This document shows, piece by piece, positions 6,368 through 13,274 of a stretch of DNA of 18,633 bases (its first letter is position 1; each line of letters begins with the position of its first letter). Made by a program: the position numbers and the translations under genes. Source of the stretch: CAZTLE01 sp964614415. GTDB lineage: Bacteria; Bacteroidota; Bacteroidia; Flavobacteriales; Flavobacteriaceae. The stretch is taken from assembly GCA_964614415.1 (NCBI GenBank), contig CAZTLE010000069.1, forward strand, positions 1 through 18,633. Direction: 5' to 3'. The notes under the pieces are model-generated. The model was not told the origin of the DNA, ran no database searches, and was given only the letters and a program-made list of their open reading frames with translations.

Positions 6368-6480
6368 CTATTTACCTCATCTTAGTAACCTAAATCGTCC
6401 CGGGGTGGCGAGCCAGACTTCTTTGCACGTTGTGAAACACAAAAAAGGATGGTGAAGTCGTTACCATCTCTCCCTTAAAA
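6368..6480 (+). repeat. 113-bp tandem repeat, copy A5 (diverged)
   Basis: CGGGGTGGCGAGC lies exactly 113 bp after the same string in A4. The inner hairpin is replaced by a different one (CTTCTTTG with CACAAAAAAG), and the loop is not conserved. It ends just before the sodA terminator. Confidence 0.65.
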
Positions 6481-6515
6481 CACTCCTCTTCTTTATACAT
6501 GAAAAGCCCGAACAT

Positions 6516-6552
6516 AAAAAACCCGCTCACTTCGACAAGCTCAGTGAACGGG
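6516..6552 (-). terminator. sodA terminator carrying a common short palindrome
   Basis: On the minus strand, CCCG and TCACT pair with AGTGA and CGGG, followed by six T. The apical part contains CTTCGACAAGCTCAG, a short palindromic sequence I recall from many bacterial genomes. It lies 24 nt after the sodA stop codon. Confidence 0.85.
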
Positions 6553-6576
6553 CTTATTTCTTATTGTATCTTACTC

Positions 6577-7185
6577 TTACTTGTTCGCGTCGTAGCGACT
6601 GGACACTTCGTCCCAGTTAATCACATTGAAGAATGCCTCCACGTAATCGGGACGACGATTCTGGTAGTTCAGGTAATAGGCATGTTCCCACACATCAAGA
6701 CCAAGTATTGGCGTACCGCCGCAGGTTACTCCCGGCATAAGTGGGTTGTCCTGATTAGGCGTAGAGCATACTTCTACCTCTCCACCCGGATGCACACACA
6801 ACCAGGTCCATCCGCTACCAAACTGTGTTTTGGCCGCATTGGAAAACGCTTCTTTAAAAGCATCGAATCCTCCATACGCTTTGTCGATCGCATCTGCCAG
6901 AGCTCCTGAAGGCTGTCCTCCTCCGTTAGGTGACATAACCTCCCAAAACAGGCAATGGTTGTAGTAACCACCACCGTTATTGCGAACGGCATTGTTACTC
7001 ATATCCAATCCGCCAAGAATGTCTTCAATTGACTTTCCTTCAAGATCGGTGCCGGCAATAGCCGCGTTCAATTTTGTGGTATATCCGTTGTGATGTTTCC
7101 CATGATGGATCTCCATTGTACGTGCATCGATATGAGGCTCCAGAGCATCGTGGGCATATTGTAAAGCGGGCAATTCAAAAGCCAT
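6577..7185 (-). CDS. sodA: superoxide dismutase (Mn or cambialistic Mn/Fe)
   Basis: Converts superoxide to oxygen and hydrogen peroxide in the cytoplasm. The 202-residue protein has the family metal ligands: H27 (MEIHHGKHH), H77 (YYNHCLFW), and the Asp and His of the GLDVWEHAYYLNY signature. Metal preference: RNNGGG before H77 and NQDNPL near residue 140 match the Mn-type pattern (FeSOD usually has AAQ at the first place), so Mn or cambialistic use is likely. There is no signal peptide. It is divergent from addA across a 157-bp region with a possible -7 element and a direct repeat. It ends at its own terminator and is probably monocistronic. Confidence 0.95.
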   Translation of the reverse strand: MAFELPALQYAHDALEPHIDARTMEIHHGKHHNGYTTKLNAAIAGTDLEGKSIEDILGGLDMSNNAVRNNGGGYYNHCLFWEVMSPNGGGQPSGALADAIDKAYGGFDAFKEAFSNAAKTQFGSGWTWLCVHPGGEVEVCSTPNQDNPLMPGVTCGGTPILGLDVWEHAYYLNYQNRRPDYVEAFFNVINWDEVSSRYDANK

Positions 7186-7217
7186 AATTCTAGGTATTTA
7201 AATGAAACTTAGTGACT

Positions 7218-7225
7218 CAAAAATA
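7218..7225 (-). promoter_or_regulatory. possible -7 promoter element of sodA
   Basis: On the minus strand this reads TATTTTTG, matching TAnnTTTG, 32 nt before the sodA ATG. No TTG lies 19 nt upstream, so only the -7 half is supported. Confidence 0.4.
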
Positions 7226-7230
7226 CGCAT

Positions 7231-7275
7231 TAAAATACTTATGTCCCAGCGTCATGGCAATAAGATACTTATGAC
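7231..7275. repeat. direct repeat TAARATACTTATG in the sodA-addA divergent region
   Basis: TAAAATACTTATG at 7231 and TAAGATACTTATG at 7261 differ at one base and lie exactly 30 bp apart, about three helical turns. They sit just upstream of the possible sodA -7 element, which suits a pair of regulator sites. No known operator is recognised. Confidence 0.5.
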
Positions 7276-7342
7276 CGCATAAATAATTACAATGGTATCT
7301 TTCCCGGCCTTTTTCAATTTAATATCTTAGTAAAAAATCTCC

Positions 7343-10300
7343 TTGGAGCACCCACCTTCATTTCAGATTTATGACGCTTCGGCCGGAAGTGGAAAAACGT
7401 ATACCCTCGTCAAGGAATACTTAAAACGGCTGTTGTCATCACAACACAGCGGGTACTACAAACACATACTCGCCATTACCTTTACCAATAAGGCCGTGGC
7501 CGAAATGAAAGTCCGTATCGTCAAGGCACTTAAGTCCTTCTCTGAGGAGCATGCTTCGGAAACCGAAAACAATATGCTGACCGATCTCGTCACCGAAACA
7601 GGCCTGTCACATGAAGAGATTACCCGGCGATCGGCCCGGATTCTAAAGCACCTGTTGCATCATTATGCGATGTTCAGTGTTGAAACGATCGATCATTTCA
7701 ATCACAGACTGCTGCGTACTTTTGCGCGCGATCTGAAATTACCTCCGCATTTTGAAGTGAGCCTCGATACCCCACAGCTCATCGGAGAAGCCGTGGATGC
7801 TCTTATAGAAAGGGCCGGTAGCGATCCGGAGATCACTCAGATTCTGCTTGACTTCGCACTCGAAAAAACCGATGACGATACATCCTGGGATATCAGCAGG
7901 GACATTGCTTCTATTGCAGGGCTCCTGGCTAGTGAGAACGATGCCCCACATATCAAATCGCTTTCCACAAAATCCCTTTCCCAATTCAAACAGTTGAAAG
8001 CACTTTTGTTTTCCAAACGAAAAGAAGCTCAGGAACAAACGACCCGGATTGCTTCGGATATACTGGAGCTTCTGACCAAACACCAACTGGAAGAAAGTCA
8101 TTTCTCTCGCGGGCACCTGCCTAAGTACTTCGCCCGGTTAGCCTCAGCAGATTACAGTGTTTCCTTTGGGCTTAAATGGCAAAATGAGCTGGGTGAAACA
8201 CCCATGTATCCCGGCCGTGTGAGTGATGACACCGCCGCGACGATCGATTCCATAAGCGACGAACTGATTTCCGGTTTTCAGGAAACCAAAGAGCTGCTCT
8301 CAAAGGTTCGATTTTATGAGGCCGCCGCGAAGAACGTTGTCCCGCTCTCGGTAATCCATCTGGTGGGTCAGGAACTGGAACGAATAAAGGAAGAGCAAAA
8401 TATCCTCCCAATTGCACAATTTAACTCCTTAATATATGAGGAACTCAAAGATCAGCCGGCACCATACATTTACGAACGCCTGGGCGAGCGGTACCGGCAT
8501 TTCTTTATTGACGAATTTCAGGATACCTCCCTCCTGCAATGGAATAACCTACTGCCATTAACCGATAATGCCCGCTCCCAGGAATACGAAGACGGGCAAC
8601 CCGGATCTCTTACGCTTGTCGGCGACGCCAAACAAGCAATTTATCGTTGGAGAGGTGGCCTTCCCGAGCTCTTTTTAACACTCTCCGGAAATGCTTCGGA
8701 AAATGAGATCCGCGTCAATCAGCTTCAGAAAAACTTCAGAAGTCAAAAAGAAATCGTGTCCTTTAACAACTCCTTTTTCTCCCATGTATCAAACTACTTT
8801 GGAGATGACATACACACGGAGTTGTATCGTTCGGGAAATGATCAGCAATCCGTAGCCACCTCCGGGGGATATGTTAACCTGCAGTTCGGAGCATTCAAAA
8901 CAAAGGACGACGCAAATGCTTTTTATTCCGAAAAGGTCCTGCAGACCATTCAATCCCTGCTGTCCGAGGGATATTCCGAAGAGGACATCTGTATTCTCAC
9001 CCGGACCCGAAAGGACGGGATGACAATGAGTTCACATTTATTAGCGCATGGCATTCCGGTGGTTTCCTCGGAGACTCTTTTGCTCTCGCAATCACCTGTG
9101 GTGAATTTCCTGGTCAACCTGTTGTCCTGGAGCCTGTATTCATATAAAGAAGAATTCCTGTTATCTCTGCTGAACTTCTTATACGAGCATCTCTCCGTAC
9201 AGGATGAAAAGCATCGTTTCCTGAAAAACCATCTTACTTCAGATCCGGATGTGTTCTCAAAAGGAATGGAAGCTTTTTCGGTTGATTTCTCTTTCGAAAC
9301 CTTTGCAGCTCTATCCCTGTACGAAAGTTTGGAATATGCCACGCGCCAATTCTCATTGCTCGACGCAGCAGACGGATACGTCTTTGGTTTCATGGATGAA
9401 GTATTTGATTTTTCACATAAACCCAAAGCCGGTAAGATCCAGTTCCTGGAACACTGGGAGAAAGTACAGGATAGCAGGTCGGTTCAAACCAGTACTTCCA
9501 AGGCTGTTCAGATCATGACAATACACAAGGCAAAAGGCCTTGAGTTTCCCGTTGTCATTTTCCCGTATGCAGATATGAAACTGCGCGCTGAGCGAAATGC
9601 ACGGATGTGGTTTCCACTGGAGCCCTCCATAGAGGAATTTGACGAGGTTCTGGTTAACGTGAACAAGGAGGTCGCCAACTTTGGAGATAAAGGCGCCACA
9701 CTCTACCGGGAACGACAACATATCACAGAGCTGGACACCATCAACCTGTTGTATGTCGCACTTACCAGACCCGAAGAACGGTTGTACATTTTGGCAAAAA
9801 TGCCTACTACAAACACCGACACACCAGGCTCCTACAATGAACTCTTCCGAAGTTATTTGCAGCATCTGCAATTGTGGCCTGCGGAATCCATGAGCTACGA
9901 GTTCGGTACACCATCGGCGCCGATCTCAATCAAATCGGATAAGGCCCCGGCGAAACAGATCGAAGCTCAGTTTGACGGCTCATCCCCCGATGAGCACAAC
10001 ATTGTCATCGCAGGGCAGCGGGACATATCAGCCGCCTCAGTGGAAGCGATTGCTTTGGGAAATCATCTTCACACCGTTATGTCGAATATTGTTGTTGCCG
10101 AAGACATTCCTTCTGCATTGGACGAGCTAAAGACTTTACAAGGCATGCAGCCGGACACTCTCAAAGTGCTTTCAACAATGGTTACTAATATAACCGAACA
10201 CCCCGAGTTGAGACATTTGTTCCAACCCGGCAGTGACGTGCAAAACGAACGGGATATAGTAACTGCCAAAGGAGAACTCCTACGGCCTGACCGCCTGAAC

Positions 10301-10474
10301 TTCTGGACGGACAAATCGGTATCCGTAGTCGACTACAAAACGGGGGGTGTAGACCCCGGATATGTCGCTCAGATAAAAAGATATGCAAAAGCACTATTGG
10401 ATATGGGTTTTCGAATTCGGGAGGCACTGTTAATCTACTGCGATAAAACCGAAATAATTGTAAATAAAGTCTAA
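7343..10474 (+). CDS. addA: AddA-type UvrD helicase/nuclease subunit
   Basis: A 1043-residue superfamily 1A helicase with a C-terminal nuclease, expected to act with an AddB partner in resecting double-strand breaks before recombination. Motifs in order: Walker A ASAGSGKT (12-19), ITFTNKAVAEMK (Ia), IDEFQDTS (II, D390-D394), GDAKQAIYRWRG (III, 427-438), LQKNFRSQ (IV), MTIHKAKGLEFPVV (V, from 725), NLLYVALTRPEERLYIL (VI, 801-817). A PD-(D/E)XK nuclease follows: PDRLNF (D983) and VVDYKTGG (D997, K999). The start is TTG: an in-frame stop lies at 7331, and the first in-frame ATG comes after Walker A. It is shorter than Bacillus AddA (about 1230), as is common in this phylum. Annotators may call it UvrD-helicase domain protein. 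Confidence 0.9.
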   Translation: MEHPPSFQIYDASAGSGKTYTLVKEYLKRLLSSQHSGYYKHILAITFTNKAVAEMKVRIVKALKSFSEEHASETENNMLTDLVTETGLSHEEITRRSARILKHLLHHYAMFSVETIDHFNHRLLRTFARDLKLPPHFEVSLDTPQLIGEAVDALIERAGSDPEITQILLDFALEKTDDDTSWDISRDIASIAGLLASENDAPHIKSLSTKSLSQFKQLKALLFSKRKEAQEQTTRIASDILELLTKHQLEESHFSRGHLPKYFARLASADYSVSFGLKWQNELGETPMYPGRVSDDTAATIDSISDELISGFQETKELLSKVRFYEAAAKNVVPLSVIHLVGQELERIKEEQNILPIAQFNSLIYEELKDQPAPYIYERLGERYRHFFIDEFQDTSLLQWNNLLPLTDNARSQEYEDGQPGSLTLVGDAKQAIYRWRGGLPELFLTLSGNASENEIRVNQLQKNFRSQKEIVSFNNSFFSHVSNYFGDDIHTELYRSGNDQQSVATSGGYVNLQFGAFKTKDDANAFYSEKVLQTIQSLLSEGYSEEDICILTRTRKDGMTMSSHLLAHGIPVVSSETLLLSQSPVVNFLVNLLSWSLYSYKEEFLLSLLNFLYEHLSVQDEKHRFLKNHLTSDPDVFSKGMEAFSVDFSFETFAALSLYESLEYATRQFSLLDAADGYVFGFMDEVFDFSHKPKAGKIQFLEHWEKVQDSRSVQTSTSKAVQIMTIHKAKGLEFPVVIFPYADMKLRAERNARMWFPLEPSIEEFDEVLVNVNKEVANFGDKGATLYRERQHITELDTINLLYVALTRPEERLYILAKMPTTNTDTPGSYNELFRSYLQHLQLWPAESMSYEFGTPSAPISIKSDKAPAKQIEAQFDGSSPDEHNIVIAGQRDISAASVEAIALGNHLHTVMSNIVVAEDIPSALDELKTLQGMQPDTLKVLSTMVTNITEHPELRHLFQPGSDVQNERDIVTAKGELLRPDRLNFWTDKSVSVVDYKTGGVDPGYVAQIKRYAKALLDMGFRIREALLIYCDKTEIIVNKV

Positions 10475-10479
10475 CTTTG
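10472..10479 (+). promoter_or_regulatory. possible -7 promoter element of kbl, overlapping the addA stop
   Basis: TAACTTTG matches TAnnTTTG, and its first three bases are the addA stop codon. The nearest TTG upstream has a spacer of only 11 nt. kbl may have its own start here or be read through from addA. Confidence 0.3.
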
Positions 10480-10501
10480 AGACCGTAAAAAAGAGCACGC
10501 C

Positions 10502-11701
10502 ATGTACGGAAAAATCAAGGAGCATCTTCAAAGTGAATTGCAGGAAATAAAGGACAACGGGCTTTACAAGAAAGAACGCATTATCACGTCCCCCCAGGGA
10601 GCTGTTATCAAAATATCCACGGGCGAAGAAGTAATTAACTTTTGCGCGAACAACTATTTGGGATTGTCCTCACATCCGGAGGTCATTCAGGCGGCCAAAG
10701 ATACTATGGATACCCATGGATTCGGAATGTCTTCGGTACGCTTCATTTGCGGCACACAGGATATACACAAGGAGTTAGAGCAAAAGATCGCCGATTACTA
10801 TCAAACAGAAGATACTATACTGTACGCCGCGGCTTTTGATGCCAATGGCGGTGTCTTTGAGCCATTATTGGGGCCTGATGACGCGATTATTTCCGATTCT
10901 CTAAATCACGCTTCCATTATTGACGGAGTGCGACTGTGTAAAGCGGCTCGCTACCGGTATCAAAACAATGACATGGCCGATCTAGAAAAGCAACTCATTG
11001 CCGCTAATGAAGGCAATGCACGGTTTAAGATCATCGTGACGGACGGGGTATTCTCTATGGATGGCCTCGTGGCACCACTTGATGAGATCTGCGATCTGGC
11101 CGAAAAGTACGACGCGCTTGTTATGATCGACGAGTGCCACGCCGCCGGTTTCATCGGTGAGACAGGTCGTGGAACCCTTGAAGAAAAGGGAGTCATGGGA
11201 CGCATTGACATCATTACGGGTACCCTTGGGAAAGCGCTGGGTGGTGCCATGGGCGGATATACCACGGGAAAGAAAGAGATCATTGAAATGTTGCGCCAAC
11301 GTTCGCGCCCATATCTGTTCTCCAATTCTCTGGCCCCTTCCATCGTGGGAGCCTCTATTAAGGTATTTGATATGTTGGCGAATGATACGGCTTTGAGAGA
11401 CCGGTTGGAAGCCAACACGGCCTACTTTAAAAAGGGAATGAAAGAGGCTGGTTTTGATATCGTAGATGGGGATTCGGCCATTGTTCCAGTAATGCTTTAT
11501 GATGCACCTTTATCACAACGAATGGCTGACCTGTTATTGGAGGAAGGAATCTATGTAATTGGCTTCTTTTATCCGGTGGTTCCAAAAGGCAAAGCGAGGA
11601 TTCGGGTACAGCTGTCAGCCGCCCATACAAAAGAGCATCTGGATAAAGCGATAAGTGCCTTTATTAAGGTAGGTAAGAAACTAAATGTGTTAAATTCGTG
11701 A
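10502..11701 (+). CDS. kbl: glycine C-acetyltransferase (2-amino-3-ketobutyrate CoA ligase)
   Basis: PLP enzyme that cleaves 2-amino-3-ketobutyrate with CoA to glycine and acetyl-CoA, the second step of threonine breakdown after threonine dehydrogenase. The 399-residue protein begins MYGKIKEHLQSELQEI. It shows NFCANNYLGLSSHP near 46-59, the aspartate motif VMIDECHAAGF, and the Schiff-base lysine K244 in GTLGKALGGAMGG, the same number as in E. coli Kbl. Length matches the family (about 398). The alpha-oxoamine synthase family also includes BioF and serine palmitoyltransferase, but the N-terminal segment favours Kbl. It starts 27 nt after addA. No threonine dehydrogenase gene is in the window. 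Confidence 0.92.
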   Translation: MYGKIKEHLQSELQEIKDNGLYKKERIITSPQGAVIKISTGEEVINFCANNYLGLSSHPEVIQAAKDTMDTHGFGMSSVRFICGTQDIHKELEQKIADYYQTEDTILYAAAFDANGGVFEPLLGPDDAIISDSLNHASIIDGVRLCKAARYRYQNNDMADLEKQLIAANEGNARFKIIVTDGVFSMDGLVAPLDEICDLAEKYDALVMIDECHAAGFIGETGRGTLEEKGVMGRIDIITGTLGKALGGAMGGYTTGKKEIIEMLRQRSRPYLFSNSLAPSIVGASIKVFDMLANDTALRDRLEANTAYFKKGMKEAGFDIVDGDSAIVPVMLYDAPLSQRMADLLLEEGIYVIGFFYPVVPKGKARIRVQLSAAHTKEHLDKAISAFIKVGKKLNVLNS

Positions 11702-11713
11702 CATCCCATATTT

Positions 11714-11728
11714 AGGGAATAATTCCCT
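11714..11728 (+). terminator. short palindrome after kbl, possible weak terminator
   Basis: AGGGAATAATTCCCT is a perfect palindrome around a central A, followed by TGTATTTCT. The T run is poor, so it may be a weak terminator or a protein-binding site. It lies 12 nt after the kbl stop codon. Confidence 0.3.
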
Positions 11729-11759
11729 TGTATTTCTAAAAATTTTAATAGATTTGCTT

Positions 11760-11789
11760 TTGTTAATAAATTTTAACAACTTACTTTTG
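11760..11789 (+). promoter_or_regulatory. strong Bacteroidetes promoter of ompA
   Basis: TTG at 11760-11762, a 19-nt spacer, and TACTTTTG at 11782-11789 give a complete consensus. The start codon is at 11823, giving an A/T-rich leader of about 28 nt. This agrees with high expression of an abundant outer-membrane protein. Confidence 0.8.
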
Positions 11790-11822
11790 CTCTATTAACA
11801 CTTAAAAATTAAACAATCGAAT

Positions 11823-13211
11823 ATGAAACATCTTAACAGTTTATTAGTTGCTGCCCTCTTGGTTTTAGGAGTGGGTGTTGCAAACGCACAAGATGAGAAC
11901 AATCCTTGGGCAATAGAGGTGGGTGTTAACGCCGTTGACACTTATCCAGTAGGTATTACCGATGACGGGCGTCTCGGTGCTGCCACAAAAGGTGACTTGT
12001 TTGATGAATATTTCAATGGTAACGATCACTGGAACACCCTGCCTGTAGTATCCAGAATTTCTGTAGGTCGTTACATGGGCAGTGGCTTCACTTTTGCTGC
12101 CGCAGGTTCAGTCAACAGAATTACCAAAGTAGGAGATTTCCAGGCAGACAACCTGTCTTACATCGGCGTAGATGGTGAGATCAAATACAGCCTTAGAGAC
12201 TTAATCGGAGGTCCTGGAGGATGGTTCGATCCAAGTCTTGGTATAGGTGGTGGTTACACCTGGGTAGATGACGTAGGATTCGGTACTGCCAACGCACTGG
12301 CAAGTATCCGTTTCTGGTTTGCTGAAAACTTCGCAGTTAACGCTCAGTCTACTTACAAGCACTCTTTCGAAGATGGTTTCGGAATTACACACTTCCAGCA
12401 CTCACTGGGTGTTGTAGTTAAATTCGGTGGAAAAGATACAGACGGCGACGGTATTTACGATACAGAAGACGAGTGTCCAGAGACTCCAGGTTTACCAGAG
12501 TTTAACGGATGTCCTGACACTGACGGTGACGGTATCGAAGATCGTAACGACGCTTGTCCAAATACTCCTGGAACTGCAGAGTTCAACGGATGTCCTGATT
12601 CTGACGGTGATGGTATCGCCGATCCTCAGGATGCTTGTCCTAACACTCCAGGTCTTGCTTCTCTAAACGGATGTCCTGATGCTGACGGTGACGGTATCAC
12701 TGATGCTGAAGATAACTGTCCAAACGAGGCTGGTCCACGTGCCAACAACGGTTGTCCTTGGCCAGACAGAGACGGTGACGGTGTTCTTGACAAAGACGAT
12801 CAGTGTCCAGACGTTGCAGGAACTGTTGCTAACAACGGTTGTCCGGAAGTAACTGTTGAAGTTATCGGTCAATTGAACGAGTACTCTAAGACCATCCTGT
12901 TCGACCTTGGTAAATCAACTATCCGTACAGAGTCTTACGCTACACTTCAGAACATTGCTGACATCATGAAGCAGTATCCAAATACTTCTTTCGTGATCGA
13001 AGGACACACTGACAGTACTGGTAGCGAAGCCAACAACCAAAAACTTTCTGACGCGAGAGCCGCATCCGTAAGAGACTATCTTACTACTATCGGAATGCCA
13101 GGAAGTCGTTTGTCTTCTGTTGGATATGGTGAGTCTCGCCCAATTGCTACCAACGCTACTAAAGCAGGTAGACAACAAAACAGACGAGTTGAGATTTCTC
13201 TTAAGAAGTAA
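11823..13211 (+). CDS. OmpA-family outer membrane protein with TSP3 repeats
   Basis: A 462-residue outer-membrane protein tying the membrane to peptidoglycan. A signal peptide (residues 1-23, ending NAQ) precedes a probable 8-strand beta barrel (about 25-200). Five calcium-binding thrombospondin type 3 repeats follow (205-341), each with DxDGDGI and a CP...NGCP pair. The C-terminal OmpA domain (about 350-460) has ILFDLGKSTI, VIEGHTDSTGS, LSDARAASV and RQQNRRVEI, the peptidoglycan-binding signature. Codon use is strongly biased (GGT, GAC, CCA, AAC, GTT) compared with neighbours, as expected for abundant proteins. It has a consensus promoter and a strong terminator, so it is its own transcription unit. 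Confidence 0.93.
   Translation: MKHLNSLLVAALLVLGVGVANAQDENNPWAIEVGVNAVDTYPVGITDDGRLGAATKGDLFDEYFNGNDHWNTLPVVSRISVGRYMGSGFTFAAAGSVNRITKVGDFQADNLSYIGVDGEIKYSLRDLIGGPGGWFDPSLGIGGGYTWVDDVGFGTANALASIRFWFAENFAVNAQSTYKHSFEDGFGITHFQHSLGVVVKFGGKDTDGDGIYDTEDECPETPGLPEFNGCPDTDGDGIEDRNDACPNTPGTAEFNGCPDSDGDGIADPQDACPNTPGLASLNGCPDADGDGITDAEDNCPNEAGPRANNGCPWPDRDGDGVLDKDDQCPDVAGTVANNGCPEVTVEVIGQLNEYSKTILFDLGKSTIRTESYATLQNIADIMKQYPNTSFVIEGHTDSTGSEANNQKLSDARAASVRDYLTTIGMPGSRLSSVGYGESRPIATNATKAGRQQNRRVEISLKK
12435..12845 (+). repeat. five in-frame TSP3 repeats within ompA
   Basis: Four units of 27 codons and one of 29, each with GACGGTGACGGT or a close variant and ending AACGGATGTCC or AACGGTTGTCC. The near-identity at DNA level makes repeat-number change by slippage or recombination possible. 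The variable positions are in the DxDGDG spacer and after CP. Confidence 0.85.
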
Positions 13212-13234
13212 TTTCACACAGACATAAATAACAG

Positions 13235-13269
13235 AAACGCCTCCAATTATGGAGGCGTTTCTTATTTTT
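13235..13269 (+). terminator. strong intrinsic terminator of ompA
   Basis: AAACGCCTCC pairs perfectly with GGAGGCGTTT (10 bp) around AATTAT, followed by CTTATTTTT. Only five bases separate its T tail from the next start codon. Confidence 0.93.
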
Positions 13270-13274
13270 AGGGT

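Noticed and set aside
5402..6480. CRISPR array
   Set aside because: The period is 113 bp, the whole unit is repeated, and there are no unique spacers of regular length between short repeats; no cas genes are present.
5402..6480. Integron attC cassette array
   Set aside because: The repeats are tandem with no cassette genes between them, and I cannot find paired GTTRRRY and RYYYAAC core sites or an integrase.
6499..6909. Plus-strand 136-codon frame opposite sodA
   Set aside because: It is the antisense shadow of sodA and its terminator; the minus-strand product is a clear superoxide dismutase.
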